DNA of 64,000 bases from Schistosoma mansoni (taxonomy: Eukaryota; Platyhelminthes; Trematoda; Strigeidida; Schistosomatidae), in the NCBI RefSeq assembly GCF_000237925.1, contig NC_031499.1, positions 868,001-932,000 of the forward strand, written 5' to 3'. Below the pieces are notes generated by a model, which had not been told where the DNA came from, ran no database searches, and saw only the letters and a list, made by a program, of their open reading frames with translations. Positions within the stretch are counted from its first letter, which is position 1. Each line of letters starts with the position of its first letter. Both the position numbers and the translations under genes were made by a program. Positions 14,001-22,400 of this stretch are shown one piece after another.

Positions 14001-16565
14001 TGCTCGTTAAAATACTTGACTTTTAAATGACGGAGAAAGTTTTTAACCCAGATAAATGCTTTTGATGGCGTTCAATTCTCTAATGTAGATGATTTGATTG
14101 ACGAGCTTTCATTGGTACTTACCTCATATACAAGTGAGTTATTCCACGAGCTTCAGTTTGCTCTGGTAACCCTATGATCAAAACCTTCAGTATACGCATA
14201 TCTTTATAAACTGTTTCACAGCCATAGAGTAATGAAAAGCCAACTGGCCTTAGGTTAGCGTATGGATATCTCTAACGCACGTCGGTACAGACCAACTGAG
14301 CCTTCCAAATCTGTACAGAGATTTCGCCAGACGTCAATCCATCAGGGTAAATGAAATATCCAAGGTGAGTTAATCAAGACACTTAGCTAATTTGCTCACT
14401 ATCATTAGGTTGTGTTGATACAAACTCTTACATTACGAGGGAAAGAAACTCATCCTGACACGAGCATACATTCATTGTTGTTCAAAGCGACCAGAAATCT
14501 TCATTTCGTCTGCGCCTTCACCAAATCATACTATCTATGGTCCATGTGTGGACCTAATAAGCGATCAACCTTGTGGAAATTTGTTGGAGTGCTATTTCTA
14601 TGAGGTCATTCATTACTAATTTAAATGAAAAAGAGAGTGTTGAGCAACCCTGGTAAACACCTCTTAATGTTACTAATTTTGATTACAACTTACCTTTGAC
14701 TCAACCAATGATGTTCGAGTAGAGAATCTGCAGAATAATCTACTCTTCACCTTTCATACATTTTGATACACTGATTTTAGTCTTTTTAAGTGTTGTTCTT
14801 CTCTTTTCTATTGGTGCTGATTTTGCTACTCCTTTACTCTTGTTGATTTCTTCCTACTGTATGATGATCTATGGCGTGTAACATTTTTGACATTTAGACT
14901 GTTCTATTTTAATTTTATATGTGTCAGTAATGTTTGCATCTGTAAATTTATGCATATATCTCTTTAAGTTTTAGCTACTGCCAAATTAGCCGAAAATTGT
15001 GCCTTCAGGTATCCAGACAACAATCAAACGGATAAATAATAAGTGGTTATATAATTTTCAGGTCCGAATCTTTTCGATCAATGTCAATAAGTCTGAAATC
15101 TCTATTGATGATTCCTAACTGAAACCTCCCAACCATATTTACATCAGTCTATAAGTTGGGTGTCATTTATTCTCATTTAATGGTATTCACTAGCCGAATA
15201 AAAATAAGTTTACTCTGCCGTGAGCCACACCTTTGTGTATTGAAGTTTGTGATGCAATTCGTTTATTGATTACCAAGTAGACGGAGTGAGATTCGAACCT
15301 GTAATCCAGTAAAAGGCGAATTTTCACTTCGGTGTAGTGTAACTCATTAACTAAGTGCAAATTCATTTACTGGGCTTTAAGCAGAGATTTTTTAAAATGG
15401 GGACTAGCGCTACTTCGTGTCTTTTGAAAGTAGTTTCGATGATACGTAATTGAGACATATAATCCAAGTTGTCGTTTCTTAATTTTTCCGACTGGTCAAA
15501 TATATTGAATCTTCATTTTCTGCATCTTATTAATGTATTGTGGGCCAATAGACACATTGGTCAAAAAAGCTGTGTATTTTTAATGAATTTGGTCTATTGT
15601 AGGTTTGACTCATGTGGGAGTTATATAATAAACTGTGTTTTACTGTATTGATTGTCTCCTACCTTCTGTGTATCGATTGTATTGAGTCAAAATATAGTGG
15701 ATCATTCATAAAAAAGTGATTTCGTTCTTACTTATTCGGCCCTCATTACCCGCATTTTATCAGCTATGTATTCAATAATGAGTCATACATTATTGTAATT
15801 TAAGAGACTGACAAAATACAACTTCATTTTTGTGTATCTGATTCATGACACCTACTTTTTAACTACGTTGAAAAATAATAACTAAAATCCACAAAGTTTA
15901 GTTTGCATAACCACACTTCTCATTAGATGTGTTCAGCTTTAAGTCATGTACAGGAATATGCACTTGGGTTCTTAATAACGCCACATTAAGGATATCTCAA
16001 TTACAAGTTACTCTTTTTGTTCTTTTATTGATTTGATATAATCTGCACATATGTTGCTAGATTATAGTTTATCACACTTAGAAATTTGTCATTTATTACA
16101 TGAACCTCATTTTTACGTCTAGTTTTTTCAGTGTTATGATTTGTTTTCTGCTTTTTGATGCTTTAATTTATTCATTCAAAAGTAGTGAGTAAATTCCAAC
16201 AAAATGGGGAAGTTGGGCATCCTAATTCAGATGATGAGGTACATCCAAATTCATCAGCATTATATAACCACAGCTATGAATTGTCTCTTGAGCCAACCCA
16301 TGATGTTATACATCATTTGCCGAATAAAAATCTGTTTGTAGATGATACAATGCACGTGATATGTGAAGATGCTAGTACTACTACCAACAAAAATAATCGG
16401 AAACACTCATTATGTGTTGAATTGGTATCATCACTTTCAGCACCGCCACCTGAAGATGATGGCGTTATGTGCAATCGTCCATTGATGAATATAAATCGTA
16501 AATTTTCTATTCAGAATAATCAACATACCTATGATAACAATGGGATTATGAATAACAAAGGTTAG
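1509..16565 (+). CDS. Multi-PDZ scaffold protein, 3' part of gene (PATJ/MPDZ/INAD-like)
   Basis: Seven coding exons with matching phases: 1509-1640, 1796-1981, 2862-2978, 7908-7968, 10765-11135, 12840-13965 and 16183-16560. They encode four PDZ or PDZ-like units. Unit 1 is cut at its start and shows GDRLLAVNGIDLREAT. Unit 2 has FGLSLIGRP as carboxylate-binding loop and GDIILEINGWDMRLA. Unit 3 has FGLRIRQ and GDRLLSIDREPVDW. Unit 4 is divergent, with LGLRLVSGPG and GDRILGLDD. PDZ arrays of this type bind C-terminal peptides of membrane proteins and organise junction or signalling complexes under the plasma membrane; no enzyme domain is visible. The closest look-alikes are PATJ, MPDZ and INAD; a definite orthologue cannot be named. 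The 5' end is outside the window. The 3' end is uncertain: either the TAG at 16563-16565 ends the protein, or GTTAGT at 16561 is a donor leading to another exon. Confidence 0.8.
1796..1981 (+). CDS. PDZ gene exon b: end of PDZ 1 and start of PDZ 2
   Basis: TTACCAG precedes the exon and GTAAGT follows it. The 62 codons finish PDZ 1 (IIRTADDCIQLVVYRDPEP) and start PDZ 2 (VHLKRDMPGQSFGLSLIGRP). The last residues, TAIGGI, are the beginning of the strand that should continue as a GI-F-V-x-x-I pattern. Phase 0 at both ends. Confidence 0.85.
1987..2022 (+). repeat. (TA)18 microsatellite next to a splice donor
   Basis: Uninterrupted TA dinucleotides beginning five bases into the intron, directly after the GTAAG of the exon b donor. 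Length is likely to vary between individuals. Confidence 0.95.
2862..2978 (+). CDS. PDZ gene exon c: core of PDZ 2
   Basis: The acceptor AG is at 2860-2861 and the donor GTTAGT at 2979. The 39 codons read IENSPAARSNLLEVGD and then ILEINGWDMRLAKSDEVV, a textbook PDZ core with the S-P-A-A turn and GD-I-L-x-I-N-G motif. Joined directly to exon b, about four to five residues of the strand before IENSPAA are missing, so a very small exon may lie in the 880-bp gap. Phase 0 at both ends. Confidence 0.85.
3654..4805 (-). pseudogene. LINE A reverse transcriptase ORF fragment
   Basis: A 383-residue open frame with the ordered RT motifs of a LINE: KSPGPDDLSPALFKDG (motif 0/1 area), [31 protein letters not shown], the palm motif [29 protein letters not shown] (motif B), and motif C read as LEYANDIVLL, where the usual Y-A-D-D has become Y-A-N-D. 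Substitution of a catalytic aspartate should disable polymerisation. The thumb region (KGRIYNASVRAVLLYACETW) follows. The frame breaks after HRCLRKDC and homology continues in another frame to about 3400, so the copy is dead. Confidence 0.85.
4965..5760 (-). pseudogene. LINE A endonuclease remnant
   Basis: Minus-strand pieces in several frames match the endonuclease seen better preserved in element C: a region resembling TDIVVLAGDLNAQVG around 5330-5380, followed by segments resembling QIDHIAISYRWRG around 5100-5130 and a HALV-type motif around 5030-5050. Many frameshifts and stops. The function would be nicking of target DNA in an active element. Confidence 0.65.
6098..6535 (-). mobile_element. 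tRNA-headed SINE family copy, body only
   Basis: The reverse complement of this stretch matches the body of the SINE at 25996-26612: GTACGGCCGAGAATAGGGAG, CTCACTGCCTTCTCGTGGC, GAAAAGCGAATGTCC and CCATGGGACTGCATCTCC are recognisable. The tRNA-like head and the last ~110 bp of the 3' tail are absent. It is more diverged than the other copies, so probably older. It lies in a PDZ-gene intron. Confidence 0.8.
6536..7907. other. Intron sequence of the PDZ gene
   Basis: AT-rich, no coding potential seen. A moderately GC-richer block around 7140-7390 could be an old unclassified repeat but shows no diagnostic motif. Confidence 0.5.
7908..7968 (+). CDS. PDZ gene exon d: last strand of PDZ 2
   Basis: A long T-tract and CATACAG precede this 61-bp exon; the donor is GTATGT. 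It encodes NAHNDVKLLIGRYKTGPSMH plus one base. VKLLIGRY is the expected final beta strand of PDZ 2 after DEVVNLLK of exon c. It ends in phase 1, completed by CC of exon e to give Ala. Confidence 0.8.
7969..9977. other. Intron sequence of the PDZ gene
   Basis: Very AT-rich; short open frames around 9512-9757 are low-complexity T-rich DNA. No gene or repeat recognised. Confidence 0.5.
9978..10095 (+). rRNA. 5S rRNA sequence (gene or retrotransposed copy)
   Basis: The 118 bases have the full 5S layout. The first eight bases GCCGGCGA pair with the last eight TCGTCGGC to form helix I (one G-U pair). Internal promoter blocks are present: A box AGTTAAGCAACGTCGGG, intermediate element near TACTTGCATGGG, and C box TGGGTGACCGGCTGGGAATA. 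CTTTT follows the 3' end, a Pol III terminator. It is single, inside a PDZ-gene intron, and followed after about 40 bp by the 3' tail used by the local SINEs and LINE A, which suggests a SINE head or retrocopy rather than a member of a tandem 5S array. Transcription is not shown. Confidence 0.85.
9978..10255 (+). mobile_element. SINE-like unit: 5S rRNA head plus LINE/SINE tail
   Basis: After the 5S sequence comes a short linker with a (CA) run (about 10096-10132). From about 10136 to 10255 the sequence follows the 3' end of the tRNA-headed SINE: GGGCACCTGGGCAGTATCAC, AAATGAGATTTGTGCGGCGC, CTGGTGCCCCCTTGTACCAA, then GTGTTTAAATAATAATAATAA. The total of about 280 bp is a normal SINE size. The architecture (5S-derived Pol III head, LINE-shared tail) is that of the SINE3 class known from fish and some mammals. 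An alternative is a single template-switch chimera made by the LINE machinery. Only one copy is in this window. Confidence 0.7.
10256..10764. other. Intron sequence of the PDZ gene
   Basis: AT-rich, nothing recognised; the open frames here are not PDZ-like. It ends with the acceptor CTCATAG before exon e. Confidence 0.5.
10765..11135 (+). CDS. PDZ gene exon e: linker and start of PDZ 3
   Basis: The acceptor is CTCATAG and the donor GTGAGT. The exon begins with CC completing an Ala codon and continues YPRNRLNVYVVVLERRQFG, an acidic/polar linker (TEENKLRDLKSS, SGDDDSNNDE), then PDZ 3: AAFGLRIRQANSQELRDS, IRLIVDSIQHDSPADRLGM. The frame is open with 123 codons and ends in phase 0 at ATAATG. PDZ 3 carries an extended loop between strand B and strand C. 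Confidence 0.85.
11654..11666 (+). repeat. Left 13-bp target site duplication of the Penelope-like insertion
   Basis: CTCAGCAATATGT here is repeated exactly at 12510-12522, directly flanking the 843-bp element between them. Confidence 0.8.
11667..12509 (+). mobile_element. Short Penelope-like element with inverted arms
   Basis: An 843-bp insertion bounded by a perfect 13-bp direct repeat. The left arm (about 11667-11995) is the reverse complement of the right arm (about 12148-12477), with only about three mismatches noticed. The unique 150-bp centre plus the right arm encodes a GIY-YIG endonuclease end, as in Penelope-like retroelements. A 5'-truncated ORF preceded by an inverted partial copy of the 3' region is a known outcome for this class, whose target duplications are commonly 10-15 bp. 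The right end extends about 33 bp beyond the hairpin arm. It lies in the intron between PDZ exons e and f. Confidence 0.75.
11982..12362 (+). pseudogene. Penelope-like GIY-YIG endonuclease fragment
   Basis: The frame reads FYIGQSGRPLHLRLHEH, matching the Y-I-G...R-x-x-x-R-x-x-E-H pattern of the GIY-YIG nuclease that ends Penelope-like polyproteins; the first G-I-Y portion is absent. Downstream, REFLEAWHSGQSSINKHIE and INPIYQP are typical of the C-terminal part of the nuclease (family knowledge), followed by a polar Asn/Lys-rich tail ending at the stop 12360-12362. The RT domain is missing, so the copy is non-autonomous. The opposite-strand frame at 11781-12005 is the inverted arm carrying the same C-terminal residues. 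Confidence 0.75.
12510..12522 (+). repeat. Right 13-bp target site duplication of the Penelope-like insertion
   Basis: Exact copy of the 13 bases at 11654-11666. Confidence 0.8.
12523..12839. other. Intron sequence of the PDZ gene
   Basis: AT-rich; ends with a strong T-rich tract and the acceptor GTCTAG. Nothing else recognised. Confidence 0.6.
12840..13965 (+). CDS. PDZ gene exon f: end of PDZ 3 and PDZ-like unit 4
   Basis: A long 1126-bp exon after the acceptor GTCTAG. It starts CCA GGT GAT, giving PGDRLLSIDREPVDWLNPT, the second half of PDZ 3. A low-complexity, Pro/Asp/Glu-rich linker follows. A second domain runs roughly from GGFFVRQIYLP through LGLRLVSGPGVSGPVVVRI, CASRTNIQIGDRILGLDDK to CCLTIISY. 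It fits a PDZ with an extended N-terminal insertion (TINNTNSSRTSNI) and an unusual serine-glycine loop. The last part is Ser/Asn-rich. The donor GTAAGT follows TCACCCA, phase 1. Confidence 0.85.
13966..14059. other. Start of intron after PDZ exon f
   Basis: Begins GTAAGT; nothing else recognised. Confidence 0.6.
14060..14700 (-). mobile_element. Old LINE relic (RT region)
   Basis: Degenerate minus-strand similarity to the RT/thumb part of elements B and C. CACAGCCATAGAGTAATGA resembles their CTGCCATAAAGTAGAACGG, GAGCCTTCCAAATCTGTACAG resembles GAGCCTTCTGTATCCGTGCTG, and CTTCACCAAATCATACTAT resembles CTTCACCAAATAGAACTAT. No frame survives. It lies in the PDZ-gene intron. Confidence 0.6.
14701..16182. 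other. Intron sequence of the PDZ gene
   Basis: AT-rich and non-coding. Around 15290-15330, GAGATTCGAACCTGTAATCC resembles a tRNA/SINE B box on the minus strand, but no complete tRNA is present. Confidence 0.45.
16183..16560 (+). CDS. PDZ gene exon g: low-complexity C-terminal region
   Basis: The acceptor is CAAAAG before TAGTGAGT; TA completes the phase-1 codon from exon f (A+TA = Ile), and the frame then reads VSKFQQNGEVGHPNSDDE. The 126 codons are polar and rich in Asn, Ser, His and Asp with no recognisable domain, which is common for linkers in fluke scaffold proteins. After AACAAAG the sequence is GTTAGTTAG: GGT TAG would end the protein at 16565, or GTTAGT is a donor. The same donor sequence is used after exon c, so both remain open. 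Confidence 0.65.
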
Positions 16566-18359
16566 TTAGTATTTGAAACACATATTTTTTTAATGATGGA
16601 TAATACCGATTAGTAGCAATATGCATGCATATGCACTAATACAACAATCGAATTGTGAATACAGTAGTACTAAAAAGTAATGAACACTGGTCATCATTAC
16701 TATTATTACCACCATAGAAAGGCGATTATACTGTCAATGACGATTGTTCTCGTTTGGTTGGTTCCTAAGGAAATCCTTTAGTATTGACATTATAATTTAT
16801 TACTCAGAGGGTTCGTCAACTGTGAAAAGAGAGAACGATGTCTACACACATTTATAAGAGCTTATACGGTTATCTTTAATTGAGCAACTGAATGCAGGTT
16901 GTCTGGTTCTTCCATGTTGAAATTTTCAATCGATTGCTCAACTACATCTAGTAGGTGAATTCCAATGGATTATTAGCCTGTAGAATAGCAAACGTATTAC
17001 TTAGTGATTTTCAAAATATCAAATAAATCATAATAACAGCTCTTAAAAGGTCAAATTGTCCATAAAGCTAAATAAACTACACGTTAGTTACTGGTCTACT
17101 AAAGAAGACTTATTTTGTAGATACGAGTTCGACTTCGTCCATAAACATCGACCATCATTTGTCAGAATCAGTATATATATCCTTTTCTTACCATTGTTTT
17201 ACAGCATGCCTTTAGCACCAACAAATATACAATCATATATCCAAACAAACAGGCTCGTATAAACATAAATAGAATGAATACAATGATTTGTGTTCGGTTT
17301 CTCCCTCCCCTATTTCTTCTTGTAATATTTTATTATAAACACTTGATTTGTTCGTTTCAAATTGTTAATATCTTGATTTATTTTTCTGATTGAGATTTGT
17401 GTCAAGAACAATACTGTTATTATCTCTGTGTTTTTTGGATGACATCAGAGTGATACTTGTTTTTCTTGTAATGTGTTTCCTCTATTTTTTCTGAATAAAA
17501 AACCGTTAATTATTATTTTCAAGATGAAAAATATTTTCCCTTATCATCAATTACCCTCTACCGAAAAACCACACAGGTAGTTCAGCCAAGTAGTAGTAAC
17601 TGTTGTTGGTGCAAATGGGACTAGGAATTTCAAAACAATTTATCCTCTCTGTAATTCAATTGCGAAGTGCAAGTGATTCGTCTTTGAAAAATATTAAAAT
17701 TATCAGTTTCATTCCTTTATTCAACTACACCTTGTGTCTACCATAATTAAAAAGGTGTTGATGTTGCATACTTTCCTTTTTTAGAATGTGAAATCTTTAT
17801 CTAATTTGATTATTTTTACGAATCGGAAAAGTTATTTCTTACATGTAATCAATATATAATTGTGAATATATGAGTATTTGTGATTCATGTAACTTATTTC
17901 GGTACATATAAACAATTAAATAAGCACTGCCATCATATACAGTTATTGTGCAACTTTTCAAATATACAGCCTATTTATAATATATAGTGCCGCCACTTTA
18001 TTCAACAATGAGCTCACGATTGTATAGTTTGTCCATTTATCAAATTAGTTTGTCATAGGCTAGTCAAGAACTTTTGAAGCAAATGTATTAGGTGTTTTGA
18101 ACTACCTTGGTACTCCTTAGAAGTATGCACTGGCATTTTACCTGAGACCGGCAGCTGGTACGACACTATCCGCTCATAATATCTTATTTAATTCAATTTA
18201 TTATACAGCGCAACCTACTGGCGTTATATTTGGGTAGTTGCTTCTTATCGAATTCTTTAACATTGGCTTCCAAAGAGCTTCCGGATATTCATTTTAAAGT
18301 AAGCAATATTTAACACAAGTCACACTACTTGTTTGAACACTATTGAGAGCCACGATTTA
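16566..18359. other. AT-rich 3' flank or last intron of the PDZ gene
   Basis: If the gene continues, a candidate last exon starts at 17205 after the strong acceptor TTGTTTTACAG; in phase 1 it would add Ala-Cys-Leu and stop at 17213-17215. AATAAA at 17494-17499 could be a polyadenylation signal. Neither is confirmed. Confidence 0.3.
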
Positions 18360-18545
18360 AGTGTTATTCTAAGCATCACAAACAGTTCTTCAGGACGCGC
18401 GTTCCGTCCTACTTGGGACTCGTCAGTTGGATGTTCTGGATTTCACTGCCAGCCACTATCCATCTTTGCTTATAATGCTTGTGAATTAAGGCTATATCGA
18501 GGCAATACGTACAGTATGCACATATGCCAATAAGAGACTGATCAG
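18360..18545 (-). ncRNA. Degenerate hammerhead-ribozyme-like repeat (Sm-alpha-like)
   Basis: On the minus strand the core reads CTGACGA (18426-18420), stem-loop GTCCCAAGTAGGAC (18419-18406), then GGAACGCGCGTC (18405-18394). This is the order of the schistosome Sm-alpha hammerhead: CUGANGA box, stem II, GAAA box, very short stem III, and GUC cleavage triplet. Position 7 of the first box is variable in hammerheads, so C there is acceptable. The second box is GGAA instead of GAAA, a change at A13 expected to cripple cleavage. Stem I (ATCCAA against CTGAAG) is also poor. Flanking sequence up to about 18545 is likely part of the same repeat. Confidence 0.6.
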
Positions 18546-19281
18546 TTGCAGTCCTAAACATCAATGGGAAGATTCAAACAAACAATACCAAGTGAATTTA
18601 GTTCTTCGGGTAGTTATTCTTCCCAAGGATTGCAGACACTTTATATCGCTACACTAAAGAGCTACGGACAATCGAGACCTTTTCTACCGATCTCAGATGA
18701 AAGACAATCTTACTTTTTTATTTAACTGCACAAAGAAGTTGCAATAGTACATGGGACTTAATCATTTAAACAGTAAAAGTCTGATATTATTTTCATGAGG
18801 ATTGTTGATAGAGTTACGTTTTCACACTCACGTACTGAAGCATCCGCTGAAAAATTTTGTGGAATTTTCTAGGCGGTGACATTTCAAGAATGGATTGATT
18901 TATTCAAGATTAGATAGCAATGATTTGATTATTATAAAAATCCGGAATATTTGACGAGAAGAGAAAACACCCAGAAGAAAGACATTGTAATCTCTACTAA
19001 TATAATGAGCATAGTCGCAGTTTTAAAAAGATTCCTTTTTAGCACAAAAAAAGAAAGAGAGAAAAAACACCAAAATGATTGGTCAAGGAATGAGCAAAAA
19101 GTAACGTCTTATATCATAACTTGAGAGAAACACAATAAATAGTATACAAAGACGTTTGTCAATATGTAGTTTTATCAAGCAAAATTAAACTAAGCATTAC
19201 ATTCTCCAAAGAAATATTTCAACTAAAAAATTATAACGAATTTATGGGTTTCATCGTAAGAATTGATTTAGAAAATCCGCT
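18546..19281. other. Convergent intergenic region, likely SACM1L 3' UTR
   Basis: It lies directly downstream of the SACM1L stop on the minus strand. Minus-strand AATAAA hexamers occur at 18899-18904 and 18717-18722, either of which could serve for polyadenylation. No coding sequence was recognised. Confidence 0.4.
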
Positions 19282-19403
19282 TTAGTCTGGACAAAATCGA
19301 GGATGGTTAACAAAATCATCACCGTAGGCAAATATTGCTAGAGCAGAAAGAACTGAAGCTCCGCCCCAGAATAGTACATAAGTTGCTTTCTCTGTCCAAT
19401 GAG
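19282..19403 (-). CDS. SACM1L: SACM1L last exon: second membrane segment and stop
   Basis: Acceptor TTCTCAG, then CT completes an Ala codon. It encodes [34 protein letters not shown] and RFCPD, stop TAA at 19284-19282. It matches the C-terminal hydrophobic hairpin of Sac1 (family pattern T-x-AYVLFWG...GKDFVD). Confidence 0.9.
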
Positions 19404-22400
19404 CTGAGAACAGATATAAACCAAATAATGAACAACGGGATGACTTTTGTCGAAAATTTTATACAAAATACAACAGTTAACAATTGTTTGTTTAAATAAT
19501 CCACCATCCCAGGCAATATCAGACCTGAGGTAACTATGCATAGGTTAACGTCGCCATACGTACACAAAGAAAGATAAAATTAACTAACTCATTAGGGCTA
19601 TTGTTAACTGCAATTAGGAGCTAAACATGGCTTACACTAAGTCATGAAATGTCAGAAATACAGTTTTCTACTCACTGGAATAGAACGAAAAATATATTTA
19701 TTGTGAGAAACAAGGAACACATGGGATTGAATATGAAATGTATGGAGTGACACCAAGCTCAAGAACTAAAAGAAAAATAGAAAACGAATAGAACAGGGAC
19801 CGATTCTGATCCATGTCATCTAAAAGTTTAGACCAGAGATTACGATTATTCAGCAAATCCCAACCACAAATTACACATCAATCTGCATGCTTTATCCAGT
19901 CGACCAATGGTCTTACTGACTGATGTTAATTATTCCTTTGACTGTCTTGGTATGTTTTCTCCCAACTTACTGCCACTGTGGTACCCAGCATTAAAAATCG
20001 GGAAAGGTAGTGCCCACGCATGCGTGCTAAAACAGTTAACTAAAAATAGTTATTTCCTTTGGACCCTTACATGCTGTCCAAATATAATCACCAATATTTG
20101 AGTCCTATACCAAGAATATTACTGTCAGATCATTGAACCAATAAGAACGATATATTTACTGTTTAGGTGGGCTTATACTAAGCATCTGCTTACAACTACT
20201 CATTAATATTCTTTCTTTTAAACTTTGAATCTAGAATGCTCGGTGCTTGCTATGTGACCACTGAAACCTTAATCTTCAGAAAATATTCAGTACTAGTTGA
20301 GAACCAAGAAGTTATTGGACTCAACGTCAAAAGAAGTCAAACGTTTATCGTGTTAGGGCATTTTTAGGTATAGTGATATAGCTCATTCGTGTATTTTTAT
20401 GGTTTGTCAGGGGATGGTAAAAAAAAAGAGGATGACGCTTAGTGGTTATATAATTTGCAGTGTAAAATATTTTCGTCATAAAACTTAGAAATAATGGATT
20501 TCCAGACAAAGTTACTATGATTTTTGAAGATTTATTTGATCTAAAGATTATCATTATGAATCAATGAAAACAAAACAGCATCAGACAATTTAGGAACTTT
20601 TTCTGATATCAGGCACTCTTCAGTCGTTCAACACACAGTCTAAAACGAATATAATATCAGGACGGTGAAATAAAATGAACAAGATCAGTAGGATCAGAAT
20701 CGAAATAACGGTATTACCAATGGTAGGGAGGAAAGGTGGACGGCAGAAAATACGGTTCGAAATGAATTCCAAGAATAAGAAATACGAGATAATATTGAAA
20801 CCCAAGACTTAGGGAGGGACAATGAGTGAATGCATCTGTGTCACTGTGATAGATCCTTGGTCATGTCAATTAAAGTCTTCAACCACCACTGGTCAGGTAA
20901 TCTGCGCTTACCAACTGAAGTAGTTTTAAATTTCAGCCAATTAACAACATAACCCATACGTGTAACACCAACAACAAGCAACTGTTTCATTTCTAATTGA
21001 GTCAACTTCATAAGTCACGTCTTCGTAAAAGAACATCGGAAAAGTTATCTTAAGGCCAGTTAGTAGTGATTAGATAACTGTTATTTAGATACGTCTTCTA
21101 ATAATGGACAAAAGTTAGGAAAAACGGTAAACTATTTGAATAAATTGATTCTTAACTATCCCGCCTAAAAATCCCAATAACTCAGACTCAATTTAACACC
21201 TCTGCTTTGAAATACACCGTTGACTTCTAAAATTATTTCCATAACCATATGAAGTTGTAAACCTAAAAAATAGCTACAGAGTGTGAACAGCTAGAAGTGC
21301 TATGAAATATCAACCCGTAGTTCAAGAGATGAGAAGGTATCCAGTCATCACTATAACTGCACTGAAGTACCCTTTGGATAACACAGGATGTATGGAGTAA
21401 TAAAGTTTCTTTACAAGTATGGAATTTATCAGCCAGAAGTTACTTTTTATTAAAGGGTTATTGTTCCCACAGAGATTTGAACACAGCATTGATTTGGCAA
21501 GGAAACCAGGTCAGGCTGAATGATAAGTGAAATACAATGAACCATAATGAGTAAGGGTATTTATTCACCTAGCCACGGTACGTACGTCCATCTCGTGGTC
21601 AACCTATCTACCTACATATTGTAAGTCATTCATCTGGCATTCGGCAGTGATATCTTATGAAGTCTTGTCTCAACATTATGTTAACTTACCATGGTCGGTG
21701 CATGAGAAATTGAACTTGACTGTTAAAAATAACGAGTGCAAAAACATTAAAAGCTGATCTTGCAATCACTAAACTATACAGTTCTGTTATAGATATGTCA
21801 CTGTATGAATATCATGTAATGAAGTGTAAAATTCCAACCAGTTACACAACAAAATTAGGCGAGACTGTAATTTATGGACGGACCAACCAGATTTAAGACG
21901 GGAGGTCATGGATTTTGGCGCGAAATTCACTCGTCCATATGGCTAAATAGCATCTTGGCATTATAGATGATGCCAGTTCGTCAAGACCTTAATCCTAACG
22001 TTCAACTGTGAATCCTAATTCCTCACACCAATTTACAACACTCATTTGGTAGGTGAACACTCTCAAGGTTACTTAACCATCGCTCATGGGTCGTCCATAA
22101 ATTATAGTCTAACTCAAAACTATTATAATTCTTATCAAATATAGATTATGTTAAATGTCTACCTGTAGGAAAGATACAACACAATACAGACATAGCCAAT
22201 GTAAAACTAAATACTAGTGGTAGAAACTGTGTAAACCATTCAGAATCAGCATTTTTTAGGCGACGTCTAGGAGGTCCACCTGGTCCATGTAATGATTTAA
22301 GATTCCCATTAACATCCATCACTTTATATTGGCCAAGAAGTAAATGCATTGAATCCTGACGGAAGCCATCATTGAAATTATTTAAATAATAACGAATTAT

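Noticed and set aside
17056-17262. 68-codon plus frame downstream of the PDZ gene
   Set aside because: The frame does not fit phase 1 from the preceding exon; only the shorter reading from 17205 would, and that is unconfirmed.
19319-19567. 82-codon minus frame with hydrophobic segments near the SACM1L end
   Set aside because: It is out of frame with the true last exon (19282-19403), which is fixed by phase and by the conserved YVLFWG segment.
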